A DNA stretch of 64,000 bases from contig CM063502.1 of assembly GCA_032207245.1 (NCBI GenBank), forward strand, positions 73,666,869 to 73,730,868. The letters are read 5' to 3'. A program made the translations under genes and the position numbers. The notes beneath the pieces were generated by a model, which saw only the letters and a program-made list of their open reading frames with translations, was not told the DNA's origin and searched no databases. Source of the stretch: Pardosa pseudoannulata. Lineage: Eukaryota > Arthropoda > Arachnida > Araneae > Lycosidae. Position 1 is the stretch's first letter. Every line of letters starts with the position of its first letter. Positions 37,454-52,149 of this stretch are shown piece after piece.

Positions 37454-38989
37454 TTTGTTTGTTTGTTTAGAATTACCTTTCAACAAAAATAATCCATTAA
37501 AATTATCACATATGTACCTAATCTATTATTTAAGTCAAATAAAAAAGAAAATTATTTAGGTAATATCTAAGTTTAGTGATAAAACGTATGGAAATAATGC
37601 AGAAAATATTTAAATAATTTAAAATAAGAAATGATTAAATGAGGTGGTTAAAGGAATGAAGTAATAATGTTAGAAAAGAATTGTTATTTTTACCTATTTA
37701 TAATGTGATAAATTGATAAATTTAATCCCTTGCTCTTAAAATGGGGCTTAATATAATGGCATTAAACGCTGGAAAATAGGACGGGGTAGATTTCGAACGT
37801 TTTAAAAAGGACAGTATTTTTCGCTGTGATAGCTTATTCATACCAATTTACTTCAGAATCGGATCTATAGTTTAGGAAAAAATAAACTTTACTCGTTTTG
37901 AATTTTGCAAACCCTAACTGATCAAAAATCCAATATGGATGCTCTATCCATTCCAGGTCCAACAGCTTCATAACTTCGAGGACAGACGGGCAGATAACTT
38001 AGGCTATTATTACATTACGAGAAGAAAGTTTAAGGATACACAACATAAAATGTTTATGTGGCCAGGGACATCCGTAAAGCAATACGTGAATTTAATAAAA
38101 TAAAAATAATAAAAAGTTAAAAAAATAGTAAAAATTTATTTTAAAAATAATAAAAACTTTCGGAATAAGAATTTAAAAGAAAAAGCAGAAAATATTAAAT
38201 TTATTAGACATTAAAAAAATTGGCTGCTGCGGGGGTAGAACCATCAACCCGAGAAGTACGACGATCAAGGGGGCGGACATTTTACAAGATTTACGCTTGC
38301 ACATTGTCAGCACACTAATTAGAGTATATGAAGGTTCAAGTAGAAACAGTCCAGAAATTTAAATAATACTCTCCGCCTTTGCCATCCTATCAAGAATGAA
38401 TTTCGTATAGAATAAGAGAAAGGGTAAGGCTTGAAATAATAGCATTAAACGCTCGAAAAGAGGGGATGGGATGGATTTCGCACTCGCTTTCAATTTTGCT
38501 AACCCTAACTCATGAAAAATCCAATATGGATGTCTGTATCCATTCCAGGTACAACCGCTTCAGAAATTCGCGGACAGACAACTTAGGCTATTATTATATA
38601 GGGGATATTGTCAAAAATGTAAATAAAATAATATAAAAACTGCCCAAGATCCTACAAAATTACTTGGATAGTTTTAGTTAATATATTAGTGAATAGATGA
38701 CGCCAGTGAAGCAAGCAGTTTTCCCCTGGAACTGTAGGACTGAAAATGGCTGCCCCGATCCACTTGCTTAAGGCTTAGGGGCGCGCCATTCGTATTTACG
38801 AACACCGTTAGGGTGAAAGTATGTCTTATGCTCTAGTGGGTCTCGTAATTTAGAAGTAATTAAGAATCGGAATATCAATTCAAAGCTTTAAATAAACTTA
38901 ATTTTAAAATATTTATTTAAGGTGTAAAAAATACAAAAAAGTGTGAACTCCAAGATCTATAGAAAGAGGTTATAACGGTGGAGCCATAG

Positions 38990-39165
38990 GATGACTGACA
39001 GCTGCGATTGCAACCGCATTTCCTCATATGCAAATTCATTTTAGTTAAATGTCAGCCTTTGTATAAATGAATTTCCGCGGTTAGCTCCGGTGCTCTATTA
39101 TTTTAATTGTTTGGTGCTGCTCACAATGTTATGTCATGGCAAGTCGGTTTTAATGAAATATGGCG

Positions 39166-39262
<97 letters not shown>

Positions 39263-42200
39263 TGCTGTAGTTTATTTTAATATCTTGTTTAAATATATCG
39301 TTCAAGCTGAATGAATAAATGTTTAGTCAATGAAATGAACTGCGTTTTTTAACTTTTTACAAATTTCCACAATCTTAATATGACGCTGAGCATTCTGCAA
39401 ATTAGTTAAAATTTAACTGAATACGGTATGGGCCTATTATGCCAATGTTATGTTCCTATAATAAAGAATTTTAGTGTGGACTCAAAATATGTGAATTTAT
39501 GGTATTTAAAAGAACATTTTCTTTAATATTCGACTTTATTGATTTAAGATGATACAAGTTCAAGAACTAACCTATAATTTCCCAAAACTTTAAGAGTATA
39601 ATTACCCTGCTTGGAAAAGTGATATTAAATGTGTTGTTCTTGACAGAAACTGTTGGGATTTCATTTCTAATGCAAAGTTTGAATGTAAAAAGGATGCAAG
39701 TGATAGGGATAAGAGACTTTCAGTGGCGTAAACGAAGAGCCTTCTCTACTATATATCAATCAATTGAAAGAAAATTTTAAAATCGCATATCTTAAACAGA
39801 AGATGGAAAAGAAGCCTGGGACATTTTGAAATTAAATTTTGAACCAACCTCCCGAGCACGGTTAGATGGATTAATAGATGCATTCTTCGAAATGAAATTA
39901 AACTCGCAAGAGGAAACTGTTGTCTTGTTTTGTAAGAAAATTCAAGAAAAGAAGCATCAAATTAAGGATGCAGGATTTGATATGACAGAACTATTAGTTT
40001 GTTTCCAATTAATCCGACAATTACCTACTAGTGCAAATACTATATCGTTTAGAAGATAGATTTCTCGTTAGAAAATGTGTCAAAATTACTTATTAGTGAA
40101 TATGGTAGAATCAGCTTAAAAACGAAAGATGAAAGGAATGATATAATGTTCATTACAAATACCTATGCAACGAAATTTAAACCAACTACAGGTAAATTTT
40201 ATAAAGGGGAGATATTAAAAGCAGAGGAGAATCGTCGTTTACAAATAGTGGAAGCTACTTGGAACCCAGTAGAATATTTCCCCCATCTGTTCGTGTGGGG
40301 CCAAATATAATTTGCAGCTACTGTTGGAAGTATGGGTCACCAAGTTACGAGGTGTTTCAAAAAGAGAGAAAGAGGGAGAAAGCAAGTTTTCTACAGCGAA
40401 ACTAGGATTCTTCATAGTGACAATATAAATCCTGAATTTGCTCTAACAACATCTTCAGACAATGAATATGTGGAATTTCTGATAGATTCAGCAGCAAAGT
40501 CACATATTACGAACAATCAAGAACTATTTACAACGTACCGTGAACTACCCCCTCAACAAGTGCTTATTGGTGATAAAGACAAATCATCTATATACTAGGA
40601 GTTGGAGATATTGATTTTACTATACTAGACGTAAAAGGCAATGTAGAAAGAACTTTAAAAACGTTTTATATGCTTCTAATAGGAGATGAAATTTAATTGG
40701 TGGGGCTAATATAGACACTGATGGACACAAAATTGAATGGCAAAATAATAAAATGATTGTATATGATAAATTTAATAGATATTGTTTTACTGTACCCTTA
40801 GTTGGTAAATTGTATGTAGTTAAAGGTTATGTATTGAAATGTAAAAATTTTGCTTTTTCTACTAGTTTAAGCTCAGAAATTATACATCGTAGATTTTGTC
40901 ATACTAACTGGGCTTTACTTGAAAAAATGAGAAACTAATTGTGCTAAAGGCATTGAAAATATTTTTTTGTAAAAACAAACATAAGTTATGTAAAACTTGT
41001 ATAATAGTAAAATCAATAAAAAATCACTTAAAAGGGGATATTCATATAAATGCATTATCAAAGAGTTATTAAATAGTTTATATGGATTTGTGGGGATCTT
41101 CTCCTGTTAACTCATTAGGAGGGGGGAGATACTTTTTGTCTGTCATTGACAATTATTCTAGATTAACTGAAGTTTATATATAATTGAAGATAAAATGGAA
41201 GTTTTTAGATGCTTTAAAAATACTTAGTTAAATCGGAAGGACATGGAAAAAATTCAAAATGTGAGAACAGATAATGGGTTAGAGTATTGTCATAAAGAAT
41301 CTGAGAAACTTTTAACTGACTTAAAATTGAAATATCCTCATTTTATACCTCAGAGCAATTAGGTGTTGCAGAAAATTTTAATAAAGTAGCTATGAATGCA
41401 GCCAGATTTACATTAGAGAGAATCGGACTAAAACTAACATTTTGTTGGGTGGCTTTATTAACATTTATTCATGCGAAAAATAGAACTGAACACAGCCTAA
41501 CTGAAGGTATAGCTCCTCAAGAATCATGGACAGGATTCAAACCTTCGGTAAGAATTAAGAAGTTTTGGTTTTTAGCATTTGTGCATGTTCCTATAGTTAA
41601 GCTTTAGGTTGTAATTTATTTCATTTTATTAAGATTTTTTGTTGGGTATGCAATTAACACTAAAGGATATTGAATTTACATTCCGAAAGAAAGACTTATT
41701 CTTGAAAGTATACATGTTCGTATAGATGAAACTGAAAATGATAAGGAATTATTTGGGGAAAGTAATTGTTATAAATATTTAAAATCTAGTTTAAATGAAT
41801 CGCAAACTGAGAAAAACAGTTTTAAATACCCGACACTAGACTTGAACAATGAATTGCCCGGAAACAATTTGAACGAAACTGTAGGTCAGAAGGTAAAGGA
41901 TAAAACGTTAGACTTAAGTTCTATAAACATTTCTGAGTGGAAAAAAGTTAAAACCTAGAAATAAAGGTAATGGAGTCGATGTATATTATGCTCCTATCAC
42001 AAATAAGATACTTGGATATTTAAACGATGCTGAGAAATATTGTGGGGAAAATGAAATTTCTTATAAACCTGATAAATTTGATTTTAAACCGAAAACTAAA
42101 CATTCTAATGTAGAAAATGTATCTGATCAATCCTTGATTAGGGATTTAGATAGCTTGGATTTAACTGAAATGTTTAGAGACTAAATTTATAATATTGAAA

Positions 42201-44150
42201 TTCCTAAAATGTTTGAGGAGGCATGTAAATGTTCAGAGACAGGGAAATGGAATGTAGCGATGGGGTAAGAAATTAAAATGATGGAAAAGAAGAAAGTTTG
42301 GCAGTTAGTTGATCCTCCTGAAAACGCTTCAATAATTGGAAGTAAATGTGTATATCACAAAAAATATTAGGAAAAATTATAAAGAGTATAAAGCTCGTCT
42401 GGTAGCGCAAGGATTTAAACAAAAACTTGGTATTGATTATACCAATATATTTTCACCTGTTGTAATTTTTTCAATTAAAAAACTAATGTTAATTTTTTTA
42501 GTTTTTATGTTCAACAGGTAATGTTCAATTAGATGTTAAATCGGCTTATTTATATGGTAATTTGAAGGAGAATGTATATGTGAAACGACGTCCAGGTTAT
42601 ACGGTGAAAGGGTTAGAAAATAAAGTTTGCTTATTGAATGAATCAATATATGGTTTAAAGTGAAACGGACGTGAATGGAATTCTGAATTGGATACTACAT
42701 TACATAATTTAAGATTTTGTAAATTAAAATGGTGTAATTGTTTGTATAAAATGCAAAGGAATGCAATTTTAGTTTATGTCGATGACTTAGTACTGTTTTC
42801 TAAAAATAAAAATGTATTACTATCTGTAATCAATGTTAAAAACTTGTTCAGAAATAACTGAAATACGAATAGCAAAATATTTGTTTGGCGTTAACTTTGA
42901 AGAGATAAATGGTTTATTATACATTCATCAAAAGACTCACATTAAGAAATTGGACTTTAAGGATATGCCAAAAAGTTATGTTAGACTACCTTTTAAACCT
43001 GGTTATGTTTTGCCCTATAAAATTAATGAGATATTGTAGAAAATGAACTAATGTAAAACTTTCCATACAGATCAATCATCCAATATTTGTTATTTTGTCA
43101 TATAATCAAGACCTGGCATTAGACTTGCTGTAAAAATTGTCACAACTTTGTAATGGCTACACATACAGACATTCGTTAATAGTAGTAGATATCATTAATT
43201 GTTTTTCCTACTAAAAACTATAAAATTAATTAATTGTATGTAGATTCCATGAATCTATGTGCTTATTCAGATGCCTATTGGGGATCTTATCTCACTATAA
43301 AATATTATAACAGTGGTTGTATTATTTATTTTGGCAACATACAATTTGCATTGAAATCGGCAAAGAAAAAATGTATAGCAGTAAGCTCTATGGAATCGGT
43401 ATTTCTTTAATTGAAAGTGTAAAAGAACTAATTTCGTGTTCACGAGTGTTAATTGAAATTAATTTAAGCGATAAAATACAACCAGTTCAAAGGTTGATAG
43501 TGAATCTGCTGTATATTTTTCGAAAAATAGCCAAGAAAATTTAAAACACATTGACATAAAATACAAATATTTTCGGCAATTAGTAAATGAAAATAGTTTT
43601 GTATTAAAGTATGTAAATTAGAAAAATAATAGATTTTCTAACCAAACATATTTTGTATGTAAACTTTCAAAATACTATTGGTAAAATTTTTTAATTGAAT
43701 GTAAAGGGCAAAGTGTATTTATAACCGATAGGGCCGTTTGTTGGAAAGGTTTATCGATAAAAAATATCGATACAAATTTTCGTTTCGGCAGTAACCACAT
43801 TTCCTAATATGCAAATGTATTTTAGTTAAATGTCAGCAGTTGTATAAATGAACTTTCAAGGTTAATTCCGGTGCCCTGTTACTTTGATAGTTTACCGCTG
43901 CACAGAATGGCATGTCTTGGTAAGTCGTTCATAATGAAATATGACGTAATATATATATTAAAATGCTTGATTTTATTTAAATATCGTTTTTGATATATCG
44001 TTTTAGCTGAATGAATAAATGTTTAGTCAGTGAAATGAACTGAGTTTTCGAACTTTTTGCATATCTCCACACCACACTACACCACACTACACACATGTGA
44101 CACTATGCATTCTGCAAATTAGTTAAAATTTAACTTGAAACAATACATGT
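38990..44150 (+). mobile_element. Ty1/copia element, copy in contig 3
   Basis: Same element as 21080-26185, with LTR-like ends at about 39005-39425 and 43745-44150 and a longer TA tract in the 5' LTR (39167-39257). Most damage is shared with contig 2, so the element had decayed before the copies separated. The stretch 38790-38990 upstream holds no gene. Confidence 0.8.
39548..43565 (+). pseudogene. copia Gag-Pol remnant, contig 3
   Basis: Same domain order as in contig 2: Gag, CCHC near 40315-40355 (frame-broken here by one extra G in TATGGGTCACC), protease DSAAKSH, GAG-pre-integrase HRRFCHTN at 40890-40910, integrase pieces 41085-41610, reverse transcriptase with YVDD at 42775-42786, and RNase H near 43250-43565. 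A few codons are better preserved than in contig 2; for example YTNIFSPVV lacks the stop seen there near 24509. Confidence 0.85.
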
Positions 44151-46100
44151 TTTCCCGCCTACGTAGGTTTATTTAGACCAACTATAACTATAGTCAAAGG
44201 GAAATTCCAGTCTTGGCACTGGTTTGATTGGGATTTTGTCACTTGCTCTGTCTACTTCTTAATTGATATTCTTTACATATCTTACAGTATTCTTCAACTG
44301 ATGTTAGGCAAAATAAAATGAGTAACGAAATCTTTTGTCATCCTCATTCCCAAATGCTTAGTAAAAATTTATTCGTGTCCCAATTTTAATATCTGATCTC
44401 TTTTGATTTTAGGTACTACCAATTGTATAGCAGTCCGTCTTCCTATCCCGTCCTTATAAATTAAATCCTCTATCTCAAAATAATTATTTTTTCTTCGCTT
44501 AGCATATCCTGAAACCTCGCTTAATATTTCGCAATCCTCATGTTGCTTCTTAAAACGTACCGCATCCTCTAGTTAATCAAAATTTTCATCTTTACTCTCC
44601 CTCTCAGATTTAATACCGCATAAGTTCGTGAATCGACTGTGGTTTGACTAGTTTCAGAATTTAGGCACCTCTCCCTTTGAGTCAGATCGCCGCGATTGTC
44701 TATCATTTCTTTGAAATTCACTGACCTCTTTCCCTTTTCCGTCAGTCGCTGACCTTTCGCATTCTTGCTGTTTCTCCCTTCCCAATACTTCCATTTGAGT
44801 GCTCTTGAGAAGCTCATAAGTTTTGGGTGTAATGATGCAGGGCACTACAAGCTTATCGGTTACTGCAAATAACACGTCCACATAGCTATAAACATACTTA
44901 AGGTCGCAGGATTCTAAAGCTATTAGTAATGTCTTACTTTAGCTGTAAGTTTTTCGCCGAAAACCGAAATAAGTTGAACTCTTGAATTTTTTTTTTTTTT
45001 TTTTTTTTTTCGAGTTTGCGGAATTTCATTGCAACGTAAAATAGACATATCAACTGCTGAATCTAACAGTGATCTGATTTTTCCATCGAGAAAAATATAT
45101 ATGTTCTAAGATTTTCGTGTTTTGAGAAGCATCCTCAAGTATTCAATTTTTCACTTTGCCGAACGCTGGCCGATTGGTTAGGGTGCTGATCGGCGGTACC
45201 AGAGTTCGTGGGTTCGAATCCCACTATGGCATGGATGTGCGTAGCCGTTCGGAATCGGCATTAAGCAGTAGGTCCCGGTCTCATTAGCCCACGTGTGCAA
45301 AACAGTAGACCGTAGCGCTCCAAACCAAATCAATTTTCACTTTAGCAACTAATTTATCATTTTCGTTGCATTCTTTACGTCAGATGACTAGTATGTTCTT
45401 TGCATAATTTACATTGTTTTGACGGGTATATATTTTTGTTATGCATATTTATCTTAGGGGTGGGACTTTAAACTCTATTTTCCTTGGGCTTCGGCTTCAG
45501 TCTGTTTGGTGTATTTTGCTAGTTCGTCATATAATTGAAAAAAAAAAAAAAAAAAAACCTACCTCGGGATGAAAAATTATCAATACGCCTATCGTTTTGG
45601 GTTTAACCAGGTATCTTAACTGTTTATCCTAATATTGCTTCTCATTTCGGAGAATTTAATAATCTGTCATTCAATATTAATTCTTTAACATTTTTATATC
45701 CGAAACTTTTGATTTCGCAATAAAAATCCCAGTTCGCCCTTAATCTACTTGCGAATTGCATGTGGTTTTCATTTCTATTTTTGCCGAGAGAAAGTTATGA
45801 CAAGCTTCAGGGGTTAGTTGAAATTCTTTTAATATTATCTGTTTAACCTCATATTTTTCAAGTCAGCATTAAGGAAATGCGCAGTTAGTTCACCTAACAA
45901 ATAGAATAAAATTTCGACCTTTGCAACTTCCCCGACATTTTTAATTTCAAAAGCCTTTTCAAGGGAGGTAAAAAAGATTCCACGATTCGGGTCTTGTCGG
46001 TACTGCGAGAGTTAGCATTTTTATACTCTTTATTATTGGCTCTAGTGCATTAATGTTAGTACTTTGTATTTCAGTACTTGTATTTGAATTAAAAATTTCT
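44150..46100 (-). pseudogene. gypsy-type gag/protease/integrase remnant, contig 3
   Basis: Copy of 26190-28060 with the same layout. The protease reads DSAVD near 45049-45063. A 75-codon frame (44654-44881) carries the linker LVVPCIITPKTYELLKSTQ. The integrase zinc-binding segment is at about 44230-44480. Poly-T (about 44986-45010) and poly-A (about 45539-45557) tracts differ in length from contig 2. Confidence 0.7.
45158..45330 (+). mobile_element. tRNA-derived SINE inside gypsy remnant, contig 3
   Basis: Counterpart of 27209-27381 with the same TSD words (CAATTTTTCACTTT and CAATTTTCACTTT) on either side. Confidence 0.88.
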
Positions 46101-46428
46101 GTTAAAAATTTCCTCTTTTTCTCTCTTTAATGAATTAATGCTGTACAGGATTTTTGACATACAATACTTTGCTTTTCTCCTACCATTTTTTATTTGATTA
46201 TTTTTAGGTACAAAAAATGTCTCATAAAATTATGTTGAATAGCTTTCATTTATACAAATGTTGTAATAGAAGTCTAGAAATTTACTATAGCTTTAATAAA
46301 TTAATTTTATAACTGTTTAATCTTTTAAACTTATTCCCTAGAATTTATTCTTTTTAACCTTTACTATCCAGTTTATAGTCAGCTGAATTCTAGTATTTTT
46401 TGTTTCATGATAAGGTAGGATACAGACA

Positions 46429-46562
46429 ATGGCTGAGGATGACAGTAGAGAACTGAGCTTTTGCTGCAACAGGTTACTCCCCATATTGCAAAACAAAACA
46501 CTGTAATGATGGATGAAATCCCAGCAGCAGAGAGATTGGCACTTTGTGCTATCTTGCAACAG
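46429..46562 (+). pseudogene. Harbinger transposase, first exon-like part, contig 3
   Basis: Counterpart of 28471-28611, starting at an ATG and ending CAACAG|GTATAT. The rest of the gene lies 5.9 kb downstream at 52419-53376 because a BEL/Pao element sits in the intron-like spacer. Confidence 0.75.
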
Positions 46563-46620
46563 GTATATTTTCTTTAGTAGTTAATAAATACTAAAAATCA
46601 TTTGCATACTTAAAACATCG

Positions 46621-46807
46621 TGTTGGGAATTCGCTTTGGCGATCGCCAATGTGTCGCGGGGCCGCCAAGAGCTTTCCGAGCATTCCCACAATCCCTCTCT
46701 TCATTGTAATGTACAGTCCATTAACGATGTTGTTCGACGGAACAAATAAAAACGGCATTGCAAACAATCGTGTCGTTATTGCTTAAATCCAGCGCACTTA
46801 CACAAGA
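46621..46807 (+). repeat. BEL/Pao 5' LTR
   Basis: 187 bp, beginning TGTTGGG and ending CACAAGA. GGAACAAATAAAAACGGC near its middle may supply promoter or polyadenylation signals (AATAAA). Confidence 0.93.
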
Positions 46808-46846
46808 TTTGGTCCTTCTCAGCCGCAGGATTTTCCCCGAAACAAA

Positions 46847-49800
46847 ATGGATACAAAGATTTTGAATCGAAAGCGAGGTAATCTAAAGTCAAGATTAACT
46901 AAGTACGAAGCCGATGTCGCTGACGAAACCAGAACTATGAATACAATTGAACTGAAATCTAAACTTGACTCCGTAAAGGATTTAAAATCGGAACTGATGA
47001 TCTGAAGGAGAAATACTACGAGGTTCTTAGTGATGAAGAATTCAAAGACCAGGATCAACAGCTGATTCTCCTCTACTTTCGTTTGGAGAATTTAGAGGTA
47101 AGAATTAAGATAATAATTAATTCTCTAAAGACTGATTCTAATACTGTTTCTAATGTTGATGCCGGTAAAGTCAAAGAACATTCTAATATTAAATTACCAG
47201 ATATTCTCTTACCTAATTTTGATGGCAAATACGAAGAATGGTTTGTTTTTAAAGAACAATTCATGTGTTTGATTTCTGAAAATAATCTGAATGATTCTCA
47301 AAAACTATATTATTTGCAAGCGGCTCTTTAAAGGTAGTGCTAAACAATTACAAACGTTAGATGATATGTATGAAACGCTGCTGAAAGCACTTACGGAGCG
47401 CTATGAAAACAAACGAATTATTGTTGACATGCATGTAAACTCATTGATTAATATTGAGAAAATGTCTCATGAATCTGCCAAGGATCTCAGGCACTTAATC
47501 GACAAATTACTTAAATATATAAGAGAATTAAAGACTTTGAAATTCGAAAACAATAATTTTTCAGAAATTCTCTTAATAAACATAATGTTACAAAAACTTG
47601 ATCGCGAAACACGTAAACAATTCGAACTTTCTATTGAATCGATTGAAGTTCCTACTTGGCAAACATTTATTCAATTCCTTGAAAAAAGATGCCAAGTTCT
47701 GGAAAGTGTGAACAGAAACGTATCTGTTAAACCAAAATTCCAATTCGAACAAAATTCTCGTTCGAAAGCTTCGATGCTTAATTACAACATATCTGAAAAA
47801 CGTTGTATAGCTTGCAATTTAAACTCGCAACATGCTCTACACAAATGTGCTGCATTCTTGAATATGAATGCTCATGAACGTTATGAATTAGTAAAAAAGG
47901 GTAATTTATGTTACAATTGCTTGAATGATCATAAATTAAGTAAATGCAAATCGAAGGGTAGATGCTTTACTTGCAACAAGTTTCACCATACTTTGATTCA
48001 TAAACCTAAACAAGAACTTAATCAGAGTATGAGGGAAAACAAACAGGAAGTTCCCACAACGCGTTCTGACTTGGCACAGAGCCAAACCGAAAACTCAGCA
48101 AATTTTAATTCATATAATAGTCAAGTATTCTTTCCAAACAGTGAAAACGTAACCCTTTCGGCAACGACTAACTGTTTAAAAACAAAAACAGTTCTGCTTT
48201 CAACGGCAATGATTCAAGTGGCAGATTGCTATGGGAAATATATTGCAGGACGTTGTGTTCTGGATAGTGGATCCATGTGTAATTTTATGACATCGGAATT
48301 CGCTAATAAATTAGGATTGAGGAAGCAAAAAACTTATGCTCCTGTCAGTGGCGTTAACGGTTCGCCATTGTTATTGAAATCGAAAGTACAAACAATTTCG
48401 AATGATACGAGTACTTGTCGCACTCCGTTAGAATTTCTCATTCTCTCAAAAATAAGTGATCTTACTCCAACCAACTGTTTTAAAATAGACACAAATCTCA
48501 TACCGGCAGAAATTAAGTTAGCTGATTCTAAACCTGGAAAAATCGATTTATTAATAGGCAACGAAATATTCTTTGACCTGTTAAGAGATGGCAAATTCCG
48601 TGTGTTAAATCACAACATCACATTTCAAAATACTGTTTTCGGTTATGTCATAAGTGGATCTGTTAATTGTAGCTCAAATATTCAGTTCAGCGGACTTTCA
48701 ACACGGTTAGAGGAATTAGAAGAAAATATGCAACGATTTTGGAAAATCGAATCTGTTGAAGAAAATTCCCGAATATTATCTCCCGAAGAAGAATTCTGCG
48801 AAAAACACTTCGCTGACACTTATTATCGAAACGAGTTAGGGCGGTATGTCGTTCAATTGCCCCTGAAAGAAGATAATATTCTTGGTGAGTCCAAAAATTT
48901 TGCAGAAAATAGATTAAATTCTCTCTGGCATCGTTTAAGTTCTAATGCGAAAATGAAAAAGTTATACGTAGATTTCATGGACGAATACGAAAAACTCGGA
49001 CACATGAAAGAAATTGTTGATGATAACTCTAACACCAAAAGTTATTATATGCCACATCATGGTGTCTATCGTCCGGAAAAACAAACAACACAATTACGAG
49101 TGGTTTTCAACGCTTCTTCCCCTACTTCTAATGGTCTCTCTCTGAATGATATTCTGTTGAATGGCGGGTTTATTCAAGACGAATTGTTTTCAATACTTTC
49201 TAGATTCCGAACCCATAAATATGTATTTACAGCCGATGTACAGAAAATGTACCGACAGATATTGGTTCACCCCCAGCACAGGGATTATCAACGTATTTTG
49301 TGGAAGACTGATATTCATAGTCCTATAAAAATATACCAATTGCAGACCGTTACGTAAGGTACCACCAGTGCTTCATTTTTAGTGACAAGAGTTTTGAAGC
49401 AGTTAGCGCACGATGAAGGTGATCTGTTTCCGCTCGCGTCGGCCGTTGTACTATCCGATTTTTATGTTGACGATGTCCTCAGAGGAAGTAATGACCTATC
49501 TATCGCAAAAAGAACAAAAGAGCAACTAATTGAAATGTTTCAGCAATGTGGGATGGTGCTTCACAAATGGTATTCCAATAATCAAGAATTGTGCGAAGAC
49601 ATGACTGAATAACGAACGCTCATTTCATGGTTCTTACGACGCGTCAACCAAAGCTTTAGGCATGCTTTGGACACAGAGTTCAGACACCTTTTCATTCAAA
49701 GTTTCACTTAATGTAAATGATGTTATAACTAAACGGAATGTGTTGTCATACATAGCACGTATCTTTGATCCGATGGGTTTAATTGGGCCCGTGACAACTA

Positions 49801-52014
49801 AAGCTAAAATATTCATGCAAAGTTTATGGTGTCTCAAAATGAACTGGAATGACATACTTCCGGATGATGTTAAAAATGAGTGGAAAAAATTTGCAAAGTC
49901 TCTACCTGCAATTCAAAACATTCATCTTCCTAGACATATAGGATGTGACGGGCAAGTATTTCTGCATGGATTTGCTGACGCTAGTTCTTTAGCATACGGC
50001 TGCGTAATTTATTTGCAGTGCATCTCACTGGACAACAAAATTTCTACTAAGTTAGTATGCAGCAAATCTCGAGTGGCACCCATTAAGACTATTTCGATAC
50101 CGAGACTTGAGTTGTGTGCTTGTCTCCTTCTTGCTAAACTTGTAAAGAAAATTCTTCCAGCATTACGTATGCGCATTGATAAAATTTTCCTTTGGTCAGA
50201 CTCTACAATTGCTTTGGCCTGGATCCATAAAACACCTTGTGTTCTCAAGACATTTGTTGCCAACAGAGTTTCCAGCATTCAAGATTTAACTAAAGAGTAC
50301 CAGTGGAACCACATCTCTTCCGATCTCAACCCAGCTGATGCAATATCCAGAGGTCTTTTTGGAGATCAAATTGTTCAAAACTCTTTATGGTGGCAAGGTC
50401 CATATTTTTTGACTGAACAAGTAGAATTTTCGACTTGTGACTCGGACTTATCTGTAGACTCTGATGCTCTCTTAAGCGAGATGAAACCAGATCAGAAATT
50501 GGTTTTTACTGCAGTTACTTCTGAAACTACTTGGGTCCAAAATATAATTAATAGGATAAGCAATTACCTTAAACTAATTCGCACATTTAGTTTTCTTTTC
50601 AGATTTATCCATAATGCTAGATATCCTAACAACAAGCTTATAGGTCCCTTATCGGCAAAGGAAATTAAAGATGCAGAGTCAGTAATTTTTAGAGAAATCC
50701 AGAAAGGTGAGTTTTTACAGGAAATAAACTCCATCAGAAAAGGGCTTTCTGTTTCTACAAAAGTAAGTTGATTTCTAAATCCCTTTCTTGATAAGGACGG
50801 AGTTCTCCGTGTAGGTGGTAGACTTAAGCATTCTAATTTGAATTTTGAATCTAAATTTCCAGTAATTTTACCAGCAAATAACAAATTAACTAATTTGATG
50901 TTTCGTTACTATCATCTAAAATATTTACACATAGGACCATCGGGTTTACTGCACAGTATAAGACAAAGGTTTTGGCCCATTAACGGTCGGAATATGGCAA
51001 GAAAAATCGTTCACGAATGCATAAAGTGCTTCAAAGCCAAGCCAATCCCTTCAGAACAACTTTTAGGTGATTTGGCATACGAACGATTTAATCAAAATTA
51101 TGTCTTCAATTGTACCGGGATTGATTTCTGTGGTCCCTTTCTGATAAGATACAAAAATCAAAGGAAAGGAGTATGCCATAAAATTTACGTATGTATATTT
51201 GTATGTCTCGTTACTCGTTCTATACATCTCGAGACAGTAACTGACCTCACCTCAGAATCGTTTGCCACACTCAAGAGATTTTTTTCGAGGAGAGGAAAAA
51301 GTTCTAAATTATTCTCAGATAACGCAAAAAACATTTGTTGGGGCTCACGCAGAATTGAAAAAACTACACAAAATGGTTAGAGCACCAGATAAGAAATTAG
51401 CTGGATACTTGTCATCTGAAGGAATCCAGTGGAGCTTCATTCCCCCTGGATCCCCTAACTTCGGTGGTTTATGGGAGGCTGGAGTGAAGTCCTTTAAATA
51501 TTATTTGAAAAGAGTTGTTGGTGATGCAAAATTGAAGATAGAAGAATTTATCACTGTCACCAATCAAATTGAGGGAATTTTAAATAGTCGCCCTATAACT
51601 CCTTTATCGTCAGATCCAGAAGACCTAGATGTTTTAACGCCAGCACACTTTCTTATAGGTCGTCCCATAAATAGCATTCCTGAATTAGATCATTCCTTAC
51701 TCCCTGATAATCGGCTTTCCCATTGGCAAAGAGTCACAAAATTAACACAATTAATTTGGAAAAGGTGGTCAAATACACTTTTAAGTAATCTCCAACAACG
51801 AAGTAAATGTATGTTTTCGAAGAATAATGTGACGTTAGGTAGCTTAGTGATCATAAAGGAAGACAACATGCCTGTATGCAAATGGCTATTGGGTAGGATT
51901 GTAAAGGTGTATCCAGGAGCTGATGGAAAAATACGAGTTTTAGATGTGAAAACCAAAAATGGTATATTCAAGAGAGCTGTAACAAAAATTTGTGTATTAC
52001 CTTTAGAGACTTGA
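46847..52014 (+). pseudogene. BEL/Pao Gag-Pol, nearly complete but interrupted
   Basis: Begins at ATG 46847 soon after the 5' LTR and ends at TGA 52012-52014. Domains in order: a DUF1759-like Gag region (about 47080-47720), cysteine/histidine-rich zinc-binding segments near 47805-48000, an aspartic protease of the A17/DUF1758 type with LDSGSMCNF (about 48259-48285), reverse transcriptase (about 49095-49600) with FYVDD near 49460-49475, an RNase H-like region (about 49940-50360), integrase (about 50890-51600) with FIPPGSPNFGGLWEAGVKS, and a DUF5641-type C-terminus to 52014. Interruptions are frameshifts near 46975-46985, 47329-47331, 49612-49632 and 51330-51340 (an A6 run), plus stops at 49355-49357 and 50769-50771. 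As written it cannot produce the full polyprotein. Some indels could be sequencing errors. Confidence 0.9.
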
Positions 52015-52149
52015 AATGTCATCTTTGTGTGTATCCTAAATGTGATTTTTGTAAACTTTTTTTTTTTATTCTTCTTTTATGCATAACATATTTGTAATTG
52101 TAAAGTAAACATTGTGAGTTGAAATCTAGTATTTCAACGGGGGCCGGAA

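Noticed and set aside
50009..50278. Minus-strand ORFs inside the BEL/Pao element (also 48334, 48853, 50564 and 51690)
   Set aside because: Shadows opposite the gag-pol reading frames; no domains of their own.
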